The translations under genes and the position numbers were made by a program. A stretch of 64,000 bases of DNA from Aspergillus flavus (Eukaryota; Ascomycota; Eurotiomycetes; Eurotiales; Aspergillaceae): the NCBI RefSeq assembly GCF_009017415.1, contig NC_092407.1:3844001-3908000 (forward strand), read 5' to 3'. The notes under the pieces are model-generated. The model was not told the origin of the DNA. It searched no databases and was given only the letters and a program-made list of their open reading frames with translations. Shown here in pieces: positions 1-12,200 of this stretch (the stretch's first letter is position 1; each line of letters starts with the position of its first letter).

Positions 1-2449
1 CAGTTGCCGCAGGAATCTCTCAGCGATCAATGACGGAAGAGGCAAAGTAAGAAACAAGTTGAGGAAAAGGGTAAAGAAAAATGCTTTGGGTAGTATCACA
101 ACCGTAGCCGCCTGCGTCGTGTTATCGAAGGAGTCACTACGTTTTGGTGTGGATCTAGAGCCAAACATAGAGCACAACTACCACTATCCCAGAGTATAGA
201 CCTAGCGACTTCTTCCTAAAACTCCCCAAAAGCCCCGAGAAAAAGGGGGAAGGAAAGTTTAGATGGCAAACAAAAAAAAAACGCCATATCAACATATGCA
301 GCAAGTCCCCTGTAGACGAGCATTGACCGTTCACCTCAACCGCCCCCGTCGCCGGGGATATGCAAGCCAGGTTGACGTACTCTTGTATGCCAGTGTCAGA
401 TGGTGGAGGGGGGGAAAGAGACGTTGAAGGAGGGTGGAGGAAGAGAGGGGTTGGCCCGGATATTGGTATTGAGATCCGTCAGTCGTTACTCGCTCCTGAG
501 TTTGGGAGCATGGGGATTGGAGAATGGGCCGCAGAGGGTCCTACTCCATATGTGCGTATTGTCCGGCACAGTCTAGGATGCAGGCGGTTAGTACGGAGGA
601 GGGAAGCCAGTTTCTGGGATTATTGGGGGCCACTGCAACATTTGCAGGTGGTCCAAGTGGAGACTGCCTCATGCCTAACTAGGCTGCCGGGAGCTTAGGT
701 AGTTGAGCTTATGGCCATACGCCAGTCATGTATGTCGGTTGAAGACCCACCAGGGCAGTCAGGAATTATTGGTGGCACTTTCGTAAATAATGCAATATTT
801 TATTAAATAATAAATAATGGCACGGGGAAGAGAGGGTCGGTGGGTCCATGTTCCATGGTCCACCCGCAGCCTCTCGGCGAGTCACAACCGGGGGTTCGTG
901 CTACTCGACTTACGTCCTGCAATCCCTGGAGTTGCTTTTCTGGCTCCGGCGCTTGCATCCTCGTCAGACACTGCCCTGTTTCGGGACGGTTCGACTCCAT
1001 TGGAACTAAAAAAAAAAAAAAAATCAATTCAAAATAAAAATAAAAATAAAGAATTTTTCTGAGTTTTCTTTTGCTTGAATCATACTTACCTACTCCGTTT
1101 TCCTACATTCAATATTTTAGTCCACGTCGTCTACTAATTTTAATTAATTCTAATTTGCTACTATTCTCTGCACTAAGGTCCATGCTACTATTTATCACAC
1201 TTTGTGCCCCGCTCGCCAACGTGAGCCTCCTCTTTCCATCCCTCTCATACCTCCTGTGTTGAAAAAGCCACAACAAAATCTAGAATATTAGAGTTACCGA
1301 ACAAAAAAAAATTGTAATAATTTACAAGCAAATTCATAGAGTCACACTGAACGTAGGTATAGAGAGACTGTCAATAGAGCACATACTTTGTAGGGAAAAT
1401 AAAATCGTGTGAATATATAGGAGAAAAAACCCCATTCGTGTCAAATAGAATTTGTGCACTGACTCGACTGGGATCTATCAAGACCTTGGGTAAGACAAGT
1501 CAATGAGGGAGACGATCTTCCCTGTACCCTGTTGTACTTTGCTCCTGCATTCAAATGCGCACACCTGAGATTCCGGTGCCCGGAAAATATTAACTGTAAA
1601 TACCCGCGGACACGACTCCAGATTGTCCCCACCCACTAGACCGTTCCTGGTCGTAAGCTGTCTGTCTTCGGCTTGGCGCCGGACGACCGCCATCTCACCT
1701 TTTTCCGTGCTTTCCTTTGCTTTCGCTGACTGCTCGAGAGCTGCACAACCACTAGCGTCGCTTGGCAAATTTCACCCTCTACCACCAGCCCCTCGACCTT
1801 TCTCTCCTCTTCCTCTTCTTCCTCCTCTCTCGCTTTCCTCTGCTTCTTTCCTTTCCTTTTCCTTTTTCTTCGCTTTTTCCTGTTGGTGATTTTCTCTTAT
1901 TCCCTATACATTTTGTTGCCTCGATTAGCATCTCAATTCCTTCCCTCTCCCCTTCCGTTACCCACCCTCCCTTTCTCGGCTATTGGGTTGTGCCTTACTC
2001 ATAGCGCCAACTTTCGCCGGCCGAGGCCTTTCCCCTTTTTCATTCCACCTTCGCATACTCTCGCAATCATTCGGTCCTACGGTGCTGGCATTCCAGCTCT
2101 ACGTCAGGGCGATTGACTGTGCGCGATCCTTGGCGCTTCCGTCTTCCGTACACCAGCTTCACTCTCGGCGAAGCGCGTGAACGGAACTTTACTATTCCGG
2201 TCAAGACGTCAGGACTTTTTCAGTTGACAATTTCGACCGAATCAAGATTGTCATTGGGAGTGGCCTCGAAAAGAAAAGGTCGCGCTTGCGGGAACCGTTG
2301 GGCCTTGGTACGCGCGAAGACCTACATCGTAGTTCTTTGAGTGGCACGGACTCGGATTGCATCATTGTGTCGCAGGTTTTATGGGATCCGAAGCTATAAT
2401 ATCACGGAACTCGGATACGTTGCGATTCGTCTAGTGTCTCACCTTCACT
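1..2449 (+). other. Intergenic region and 5' leader/promoter of the Ssn6-like gene
   Basis: I see no convincing gene here. The open frames are short, low in complexity and lack splice-supported continuations. A long C+T-rich tract lies at about 1780-2000, as often found near transcription starts of highly expressed Aspergillus genes. An A-rich run lies at about 1009-1025. The 450 bases before the ATG at 2450 probably hold the mRNA leader of the corepressor gene. Confidence 0.5.
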
Positions 2450-5400
2450 ATGGCTCATACCCAGCCATCGCCCACGGGCGGCGTCACACCTCACCATGGC
2501 CATCTTGCTGCTCATCCGCAGGTTAATGGTCACATGCCTTTGCAGTCGCAAGGCCAGAAGGGTCCTCCCATGAGCACTGCTCAGAAGATTGCCGCGCTGA
2601 ACGAGCAGGTGTGGCTTCAAATTGGTACGTTTACACATTGCGCATGCTTTTTAAAAGCTCTTCAAGTCCTCAGGCGACACGTACGCTGACCGCTTCTCTT
2701 AGGTGGTTTAACTGAACTGATGGGAGACCTTGACGGTGCCATGAACGCATACGAGCAGGCTTTGCGGCATAATCAATGGTCTATTCCTGCAATGAACGCG
2801 ATATCCTGTATTCTGCGGACTAAGGAACAGTTTCCAAAGGCGATTGAGTATTTGCAGAATATTCTGAAGCTGGACCCAACGAGCGGCGAAACATGGGGCA
2901 GTTTAGGTATGTGGTTACTAACAACATGCCTGCAATGAGCAGTTGACTGACTAGCAGCTCAGGTCATTGTCATCTCATGATGGATAACTTGCAAGAGGCG
3001 TATACCTCCTACCAGCAAGCGCTCTACCACCTGCGTGATCCTAAGGTATGTTAAGCCAATTCGCTTTAAGAAGCAACATAACTCTAACTCGTGTTTACTT
3101 TTGTAGGAACCCAAATTGTGGTACGGTATCGGTATCCTTTATGATCGCTATGGTTCCCTCGATCACGCCGAAGAAGCCTTCTCCCAGGTCATGAGAATGG
3201 CGCCTGATTTCGAGAAAGCCAATGAGATTTACTTTAGATTGGGAATAATCTACAAGCAGCAGCAGAAGTTCAATCAGAGTCTGGAGGTCAGTATCTATGC
3301 GTCAAAGCCGAAATTGGGTCATTTTACTAAATCTTCAATTCAGTGCTTCAAATATATTGTCACCGATCCCCCGCGTCCTCTTACGGAGGAAGACATTTGG
3401 TTTCAAATTGGCCATGTCCACGAGCAACAAAAAGACGTGAGCTTCCTAACCTAGCATGGTCGAAGGTAGGCTCGAGCTAACCCTGGCAGTTTGATTCGGC
3501 GCAACAAGCCTATAGACGGGTTCTTGATCGTGATCCCAATCACGCGAAGGTCTTGCAACAGCTTGGGTGGCTGTATCACCAACAGAGCAACAGCTATGCC
3601 AGCCAGGAAAAGGCAATCGAGTACCTTGAAAAATCAGTTAGCGCAGGTAGGTTTCCAAGCATCCTTTGAAAGGAGAATGTGACGAGTCTAACGGTTTGTG
3701 CTCATGATAGACAATACCGATGCGCAAAGTTGGTACCTACTTGGCCGATGCTACATGTCCCAAGCCAAGTACCCCAAGGCGTACGAGGCCTACCAACAAG
3801 CCGTCTACCGGGACGGTCGGAACCCGACTTTTTGGTGTTCCATTGGTGTGCTTTATTACCAAATCAATCAATACCGAGATGCGTTGGATGCCTACTCGCG
3901 TGCTATTCGCCTAAATCCTTACATTTCGGAAGTTTGGTATGACTTGGGAACTCTGGTAAGCTCACAGATACCTCAGATTACAACAACGGAAGAAACTGAC
4001 TTGCTATCCAGTACGAGTCCTGCAACAACCAAATTTCTGATGCCCTCGACGCGTACGGTCGTGCTGCCGATCTGGATCCGACCAACGTCCACATCAAAGC
4101 ACGCCTGCAGCTCCTCCAGAGTCAGTTGTCAGGCAGCAACCAGACCAATGCCCCGGCTCCTCAACCTCAGGATGTTCACCCTCAGGCCTACCAGACTGGT
4201 GTTGGAGGACCTCCCGCTCCTCAGTGGGGTGCACCGGCACCGACTGGTGGTCCTCCTCCCCAGCCCCCCGCACCACCGAGGCAGATCGCTGATTGGAACC
4301 GTGGCATCAACGAACTTCAATCTCAGGCCCAGGCTCAAGCCCAGGCGGCTAATGGATTTGACCACAGGGATGCGGTTCGAGCTCCCGCAGCTATTCAGCA
4401 ACCCAGCCCACGCCAGGAGCCAGGAAGGGGCTTCCCCGACGCTGTTCGTCCTCCGCCTACCGCAGCTCGTTCCCCGAAGACTGCACTGGCCGGTCCGGGA
4501 GTGTACGCGCCTACACATGCACTTCCTCAGATTGCCAACCCGCCGCCTGCACCGTCTCACGAGCGTGTCCCTAGTGGTGCTAGCGGTTTTCCTTCGGCAA
4601 CTAGAGGACCGTTACCTCCCGCTCCCGCAGGGCCCCCTCCTGCTCCTGGCGCGCCTAATGGTGCTCCTACTCCTGGCGGCCCTCTACCCCCTTATCATCG
4701 CCCATTCACCCCTCCGGCTGAGATTAGGCCTATCCGTGATGAACGACCCTCGTCTCCTGGTTCCACTTACCCACATCAGCAGTTTCATCATGGTCCTAGT
4801 GTGCCTCCTGTACAGGGTGCTGGCAGCACTGGAATTGCGGGCGGTGCCCCCGCGCCTCCATCTGCCATCACTGCCGCCGAGGCCGCTGCTCGTGAACGTG
4901 AAGATCGTCCCGCATCTGCAATGAAGCGTGGCCGCGAGTGGGAAGCCGAGTCCGCACCGGTTAAGAAGATCGCCAATGAGGAAAGCCGTGCTCGTCTCGA
5001 TGAACAGCTTCCTCGTCGTGTCACTCCCCCAAACCGCATGCCTTCCCCCGGCGAGATGCAGCGTCGTAGCTCGTCTGAAGTTCGGCGCGAAGACCAACGT
5101 CGTATCAATGAAAGTTATCATCCTTCCGAGGCGGCTCATCACCCTCCGACGCTGCCATCCATTCAGCACATGCCACCACACGCCTCTGGCTCTGGTCTTC
5201 CTCCAATGGCTGAAGGGTCTACTCCCGCAGCCAACGGTCCACAGCCCGGACCTTCTGCTCCTGTGCAGGTTAAGGAAGAGCCGGCCCGCGGCGAGCAACC
5301 TCCGGCTCATGAACCAGCTGCACGGAAGATGGACGTGGATGAGAACTATGATGACGATGGTGATGATGATAAAAGAGCCAGCACTGCTGTAAAGGGCAGC

Positions 5401-5484
5401 CCATCTACCAGCGGATCGGGCAATGCCAACAATGCCACCAATGGCAGCCAGACTTCACAGTCGAAACCGGAGTCTACAGCCTAG
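2450..5484 (+). CDS. ssnF: Ssn6/Cyc8-type TPR transcriptional corepressor
   Basis: This is the general corepressor that pairs with the Tup1/RcoA WD40 protein and is recruited by DNA-binding repressors in the nucleus. The model has eight exons: 2450-2624, 2703-2906, 2963-3045, 3107-3286, 3344-3436, 3490-3646, 3711-3955 and 4012-5484, giving 869 residues in frame. Residues about 45-418 are consecutive tetratricopeptide repeats with the usual W/L/G/Y/A/P spacing, for example WYLLGRCYMSQAKYPKAYEA and the last unit ending LDPTNVHIKARL. The rest is Pro/Gln/Ala-rich and disordered, with a KRGREWE basic patch and an acidic MDVDENYDDD stretch near the C-terminus, as in other filamentous-fungal Cyc8 proteins. 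The ATG at 2450 opens a frame that runs directly into the first repeat. The identification is strong; the gene symbol follows Aspergillus usage. Confidence 0.93.
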
Positions 5485-6424
5485 GACGCTGCATCTAAAA
5501 TGAGTTTCCTGCTGTCTCCATTGATGAATGTACCATGTTGCCTATGGACTGAGCCTGAATAAAAAAGCTCACATGAAGTTATCATTATGAGACTTCCTGT
5601 TGCCTTCGCTTCTACTCTGATTTCTTTTTCTTCTTTTTTTACTATCTATATACTTCATCTCTTTCTTCCCATTTCCTTTATTTCCCTCTACATTTGGGCC
5701 TACCATTTCCTGGTGGCGTTCACCCTTGCTGCTATCTTAGCCACTTGGTCTGTATTGTATGATTCCGAATGGCACATTAGGAAGGCGATGCACGTTTCCC
5801 ACTTTGTGCTTTTGTATCTATTTCATTTTCTAAACGTTCCTGTTTTCTTACATTTGTATGCCCTGCGACAACCCATCCGTTCTCATCTCCTGTCTTAGTC
5901 TTTTAACTCTTGATGATTGAAGGTAGCAACAACAGAAAATGGCAAACTAGGTTAAGTAAGATACTTGAATGAAATAGTAGTTTTCGAGTTAACGCGTTGT
6001 AAGGCGGTAATACTTGGTGGCGGACGCTACCGAACTTTCTGTACTACCCTTGGCCCGTGTCTAGAGCGCCCGGAGCCGATTCTCCATGTGCGACGGGAGA
6101 TGTACTAAATACTAGTAGTACTAGAGTAATCGTAGTAGTCGTTCTGTCGTATTGATAGGGCTTTCGTTGGAGACAACGTTATGGGGTCAGGAGGAAAAGC
6201 CGAAATTACTAGATATGGTATAGTGGCCGAACATCAGTATTGCCTCAGGCATCAACAGGAGTCGCTTACCCTCGCGGCGGTTCCTAACCGTAACAGGAAT
6301 AGCGGCGGCGGCATCGCTTAGGTCAGCCCACACTCGTTAAGCGTTGCAAAATATGACTTTGCGGCCGATTCAGAGATAGACACTGTCACTCACCACTTCG
6401 ACGACTAACGACAACAGGGTCAAG
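5485..6424 (+). other. Intergenic: ssnF 3' UTR and L3 promoter
   Basis: The first half is T-rich 3' UTR-like sequence with an AATAAA-like signal near 5557. A hydrophobic 103-codon open frame at 5587-5898 looks like chance coding in T-rich DNA. The second half should carry the promoter of the ribosomal protein L3 gene. I recognise no specific element. Confidence 0.45.
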
Positions 6425-7977
6425 ATGTGAGTTCCCACGCTGGCGCAATGCCATCATGACCTCAAAAGAATCAAATCGCTGATTTTTATTCTCTGTAACA
6501 GGAGTCACCGGAAGTACGAAGCGCCTCGGCACGGTTCGTCAACCTTTGCTCAATTTCTTTCGGACGACTTCCAATTTTGAGGTCGTGGGTGTATTTTGTG
6601 TGCGTCCTACTGACACAGCTCTTCACAGGCTCCCTTGCCTACCTGCCCCGCAAGCGCGCTGCCAGACACCGTGGAAAGGTCAAGAGGTTAGTTTTGGATG
6701 AAAATTTCCGTGTTCAATTGGGATATTGGAAGGCAGGATACTAAGACCCACGACAGCTTCCCCAAGGATGACCCCAAGAAGCCCGTCCACCTGACGGCCT
6801 CCATGGGTTACAAGGCCGGTATGACCACTGTTGTCCGTGACCTTGACAGACCTGGTGCCAAGATGCACAAGAAGGAGGTTGTCGAGGCTGTCACCGTCAT
6901 CGAGACCCCTCCCGTATGTTTCACCTATCAATTCTTTTGACCCGAGTGGGTGCGAAAGTGCAACATACTCACAAGTCTTATCTAGCTTGTCGCTATCGGT
7001 GTCGTCGGTTACATTGAGACTCCCCGTGGTCTCCGCTCTCTCACCACCGTCTGGGCTGAGCACTTGAGTGACGAGGTCAAGCGCCGCTTCTACAAGAACT
7101 GGTACAAGAGCAAGAAGAAGGCCTTCACCAAGTACGCCAAGCAGCACGCTGAGGAGAGCGGTGCCTCCATCACCCGTGAGCTTGAGCGCATCAAGAAGTA
7201 CTGCACTGTCGTCCGTGTGCTCGCCCACACCCAGATCCGCAAGACCCCTCTTAAGCAGAAGAAGGCCCACCTTATGGAGATCCAGGTCAACGGTGGCTCC
7301 GTTGCCGACAAGGTTGACTTCGCCCGCAACCTCTTCGAGAAGACCATTGAGATCGACTCCATCTTCGAGAAGGACGAGGTGATCGACGTTATTGCTGTCA
7401 CCAAGGGTCACGGTTTCCAGGGTGTCACCAGCCGTTGGGGCACCAAGAAGCTTCCCCGTAAGACTCACAAGGGTCTGCGTAAGGTTGCTTGTATCGGTGC
7501 CTGGCACCCTAGCCACGTCCAGTGGACTGTTGCCCGTGCTGGTCAGATGGGTTACCACCACCGTACCTCTTGCAACCACAAGGTCTACCGTATCGGTAAG
7601 GGCTCCGACGAGGCTAACGCCTCCACCGACTTCGATATCTCCAAGAAGCAGATCACTCCGTAAGTACTCCCGTGGCACGACCTCTGTGTCGATTGACATG
7701 CAGTGACTAACCATTCCGCAGTATGGGTGGCTTCGTCCGCTATGGTGAGGTTAAGAACGACTTCGTCATGGTCAAGGGTTCCGTCCCTGGTGTCAAGAAG
7801 CGTGTCATGACCCTCCGCAAGACCCTCTACCCCCAGACCAGCCGCAAGGCCACCGAGAAGATCGAGCTCAAGTGGGTCGATACCTCTTCCGAGTTCGGCC
7901 ACGGTGCCTTCCAGACCCCCGAGGAGAAGCGCGCTTTCTTGGGTACCCTCAAGAAGGACCTCGTTACTTCCGCATAA
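6425..7977 (+). CDS. rpl3: 60S ribosomal protein L3 (uL3)
   Basis: This protein is a structural part of the large ribosomal subunit near the peptidyl transferase centre. It has six exons: 6425-6426, 6502-6533, 6629-6686, 6757-6913, 6986-7659 and 7722-7977, giving 392 residues, close to the usual 387-390. The N-terminus [20 protein letters not shown] and the internal [20 protein letters not shown] and [16 protein letters not shown] blocks are diagnostic of uL3. Wobble positions are strongly C-biased, as expected for a very highly expressed gene. The start codon is itself interrupted: exon 1 supplies only AT, a GTGAGT donor follows, and the G comes from the next exon after an ACAG acceptor. This start is chosen because it alone yields the conserved MSHRKYE terminus. 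Confidence 0.97.
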
Positions 7978-8661
7978 GGTGTTTATGGATATGATACGGT
8001 GTAGTGCAAATTATTTATTTTTTCAATAAAAAAGCGAATACCTTCCAAGTCTAGGGTGCGACTGGGGATCGTCATTTTCTTTCTATTAGGTTTTACGTAG
8101 CTGCAAGGCAAATTTCATGACATTCAAGAGACCTGGACTCGAAGAACCGAAAATTTCCCCTGTAGGAATGTCAGTGTCCGGCGATTTGTACTGTATTGTA
8201 GTATCGATTTGCGATTTGTGCGGTCGAAAACCTTGGCGCTTGTCTAACGCAGTCCAGAAATGTCTTTAACTTTGGAAGACATGACCCTTTATGCCCCTTT
8301 CTTTACTCTGTTCTAGGGTACTCCATCGAACTCTGGTGGCCGTGCTGGGCCCTATAATTTGACTGCTTTCTTCCGTGGCAAAACTCCTCCAGTACAACTG
8401 AAGCATCCAATCGCGATGCCGCTCAGCCGCCGAGGGCATTGCGTCATTGATCGCATCTGGTGTTGGGCTTCAATCTCATCGCCAGAAGTCCACAAACTTC
8501 CCCTCTGCCCTTCAATCATCCAACTTCCACTCAAGAACTATCCCCCGTCCTCCCGCCAGATTCACCATCTTCATAAACCGCTCTTAGTGAGCCCTCGCCG
8601 CACACGCGACAACACCCCTGTTTCACAACCTACCCCTCTCCAACCCACCATCTCGCGCACA
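7978..8661 (+). other. Intergenic: L3 3' UTR and promoter of the next gene
   Basis: An AATAAA polyadenylation-type signal lies at about 8025-8031 just after the L3 stop. The C-rich stretch from about 8500 up to the ATG at 8662 resembles a fungal 5' leader. I see no other gene. Confidence 0.5.
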
Positions 8662-9273
8662 ATGTCCGACGACGCCTACATGAGCTTCCTGAACAAAGCC
8701 AACGCGGACCTGGACACCGCGCGAGCTCAACAAGCCCAGGACTCCCCCACCGTCCGTACCGAAACAGTCGAAACAGGCGTCAGCGTCCCAGCTCCACTAA
8801 CATCAGTCGACGCCTACTACATCTCTGAAACCGATGAACCGTTCGAACCCGTCGCACTGCGATGGGATGGCGCATCTAGAGGAATCTTCCCCGATGCTTG
8901 TACGTGACTCTTATAGGCCCTGCTTTTCACCCCCTCCAAGAGCAGTTTACGGAAAACAGTGGATTCAAGTGATTCCATGCTAACGACTTCTACCAAAGCG
9001 CATCTATCGAATCTGATCTCGCCGAATGCGGATCTTTCATCCTCGATTACTACGCTATCACCATCTTCTTTTGATCCCAGGAATCAGTACCCGTCTGCGT
9101 TGCGCGCGGTTCGCGCCGCTGCTGCGGAGTCCTCTGGGGGTGATGAGTCGGCGGTGGATGTGAAGGTTTTTCGGGTTGAGGTTGGGCCGTCGCGGATTGA
9201 GTATTATATTCTTGCGGTGGATGCTGAGAAGTCGTTGGTTGTGGGGTTGAGGACGAAGGCTGTTGAGACTTAG
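8662..9273 (+). CDS. Small conserved-looking fungal protein, function unknown
   Basis: I do not recognise this family. There are two exons, 8662-8899 and 8999-9273, joined by a GTACGT donor and a CAAAG acceptor, giving 170 residues. The N-terminal half is acidic with a short helical MSFLNKANADL segment. The C-terminal half ends in a compact alternating pattern (VKVFRVEVGPSRIEYYILAVD) that looks like beta strands of a small folded domain. There is no signal peptide, membrane segment or known catalytic motif. Wobble use changes from C-rich in exon 1 to G/T-rich in exon 2. The clean splice junction and the folded-looking end argue that it is a real gene. Confidence 0.7.
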
Positions 9274-12200
9274 TGATGCTTTGTGGGTGTTAATTTTGTC
9301 TGGTACTTTCTTTCTTCCACTCTTTACTTGGATATGCTTTCGCGGGTGTATATATGGAGGAGTGAGGATTGTAATGGTTGGGAATTAATTGTCCGTGGGA
9401 ATCAAATTGTATACTTGGGCATTGAGGTCATGTTACCCTCTTTTCCTCTTTTTAATGGACTGTGTAGGGTGATTCCAAGGAGAGAAAGAAGAACATAACC
9501 TTGTCCCTTCATACTCCAGAAACATCGTAGTGGAAAACTAGCATTAGAAGTAGATACCCTCTAACCCTGGACGTCGTCCTACTTTCACACACACCAGTAC
9601 TCCATACTAATATACCCCCAAACACCAACACCAACACAAAGAACAAAACAAGTCTGTTGGTTACTACAACACTTAGTAGATATTCCTTACAACCACGAAC
9701 ACATACTCCGCAGACTGCCCCTGTATGCATTACGAACAAGTCCAAATCAAAATTCTAAACAAAACTACACATCCAGGTGACAAGTACACGGGACATGCCA
9801 TATCCAAGGTCTCCCAAGATATATAGACCCAGCTAAGCAGTCCACCCGAACCACAAGGGCCCGAGCTACACTCATCCATACAACCAGGAACCCATAACTC
9901 AAACCCACCACGCACCACGCAACACACAGCACACTGATCAATCATTCCATTTTTATATAATTCATGCATGCGAAATCCTAAGACCAAAAGAACTACTCCA
10001 GCTTAACAGTCAAGATAGCCTCGTGGTCCGAACAGCAACAGTCCCCATTGTCTCGGTGCAATATATTTAGCACTTGGAAGAAAAAGCAAAGCGGATTCTT
10101 TTTCCCCACTTCCAGAAAACAAATTACAGTAAGATCTTATGTATGTATGTATGTATGTATGTATGTATGTATGTATGTATGTATGCATGGATGTATGGAT
10201 GTATGGATGTGTGGATGTTGCATTAATGGCTCAAATCTCTTGAGATATAAATAAATAATCTATGTAGGTGGTTAACTTGTTGACATCATCTGATTGTTGG
10301 ATGTGGTACTGCGTGGTTCTATTTATTTGTTCTGGGTCGATGCAGGTTGGGTGACTTGCATGTAACCCATTGGTTTCAATGGGAACTGGGGTTTGGAGGA
10401 GGGTCTTGAAGAATCCCCGTGAAAGGGGTCCTGGTGGGTTGTGGATGTACGTTACGTATGTTATGTACTCCAGTGTGGAGTTAGGGTAGAGATCTATCTG
10501 TAGGGGTGGTTTCTACTGATTCATAGGTTTGAGGGGGATCACTGGTTTACTGATTTTATTTTAGGCATCGATATTCTACTTTTGTTTGGGTGGGCTTTTT
10601 TTTGGGTCGCACGAAGAGTGAGAGGTGACAGGCAGAAAGATAAAAAGTAATTTGTAAAGAAAAAGGAAAGAAAAAGGGAAATAAAAAAAGATAAGAAAAG
10701 AAGATATGAGCAAGGGGCGGTTCGTCGTCCCTGTTGTTGTGCAGGTGGAGGGCAGGACAAGCTGGAGAGGGTAAAACGAATACAATCATCGTCATTTTGA
10801 TTTCAATTTATTTCATTTTTTTTTTTATCTCACAGGGAGTACAATCCCATAGTCCTGTCCTCCGTACAATCAACGCAAACTGTCTCAGGTGAGAAAGGAA
10901 AACCAGTACAAAACCCAAGTCGGCGCCCCACTTGAAGGGAAACCGTCTGCAGGTGTTATTTTTGTTCGGGCGATTGTTATCATGTCGCATGGGACCATCG
11001 AACTGGGGCATGTCTCGGGATGGATGGGTTTAACACGCGTCCCTGCCAGACTAAGTATATTAGGGTTGTCCTGATAAATTACCAGGGTAAGCGGCGAGCC
11101 CCGCTAAGGTATTACTTTGGTACCGCGACGGTATATTCAAGGACGGCGATGATGGAGGGAGAACAGGAGTTCTTGAACTTATATATACTCTGGACCAAGA
11201 AGCCAAGCATTGTTGATCTCTGATCATTACTGGAAAGGATTTCAACTGCCCGAATGGTGTGGACGGTGATTGGGTCGGATGTGGATGAGCCTTGTTCCTC
11301 GATGGATGCATTCCATGCCGTCGCCGACGCTGCAGTGTTCCGGTCCGAAGCGTTAGGAACTGAGACATCATTTTGAGGAGGCTGCTACAGGTATTGTAGC
11401 TTATTTGCAGCGCACAGGGGATTCGATAGATGCATCACTGTCATTATGTTACAAAGTAGATGATGTGGCTGACATCAAACGCACCTCGGGTGATCTGCTG
11501 ATGATCTTAGTTTCAACTGACAGGATGAAAGACCACTACCGTACTTTACAAGTACATAGTGACCACGGTGTCAGTCAAGGGCAATGTTCCAAGGAAAGCA
11601 ATAAATGTACCAATGGGAATCTCTTGGTCTCCATACTGCCCGCCTTGTTTGGAGAGTTTCAGCGGGGTGATAGAAGGTCCTGAGGAATGGCGGAAGGTTG
11701 CCATCAGCTTCATCTGATGGAATGAGGGGAAGAGTAAACAATGGGCTTCAAGATTCCGGAACTAAGACAATTGGCCATGAAGTATGTTATACGTTTCCTT
11801 CGCACTCCGCGGCTATTCAGCCTCATTACCTTCTTCTTTCTTGCCTGGTAACCTGTCTGTTGCGATGACGACAGGGCCGTGCTTTGTCACTGGAGTAGAT
11901 CTGATCTATCCAAAGCCTTAAGGTTAACGGCTAGGACGCGTGTTCAAGAATGGTATATATATAGGAGTATCTATGTGAGGCACTGATCGGAGATAATATT
12001 GTTCGCCTTGTTTTTTTTCTTTTTTCTTTCTCTCTCTTTCTTTTTCTTCTCCAAAAGATCAGCGGTCGTCTAAGAGCGAAAAAGGAAATAGGTCTAGGGT
12101 TAGTTTCTTCTGGAAGGGGTCTCGGCGTGTCAATCATTGAACCCGAGGGTTTAATGCAGAGGAAATGTCTTCAGAACGGGGTTGATAGTCTGTTAATATA

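Noticed and set aside
360..698. 112-codon plus-strand open frame
   Set aside because: Low-complexity Gly/Arg-rich start, no domain, no splice partner, and far from a plausible promoter.
960..1024. GGTTCGACTCC resembling a tRNA B-box
   Set aside because: The flanking bases do not form a T-arm or acceptor stem, and an A-run rather than a T-run follows.
4094..5310. Long antisense and shifted frames inside the Ssn6-like gene
   Set aside because: Shadows of the GC-rich Pro/Gln coding region.
5587..5898. 103-codon hydrophobic open frame
   Set aside because: T-rich 3' UTR of the corepressor gene; hydrophobicity follows from base composition.
6680..7714. 344-codon minus-strand open frame over the L3 gene
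   Set aside because: Antisense shadow of a strongly codon-biased gene; the plus strand matches uL3 throughout.
10003..10254. Tyr/His/Thr or Tyr/Val/Cys repeat proteins on both strands
   Set aside because: Created by the TATG microsatellite being open in several frames.
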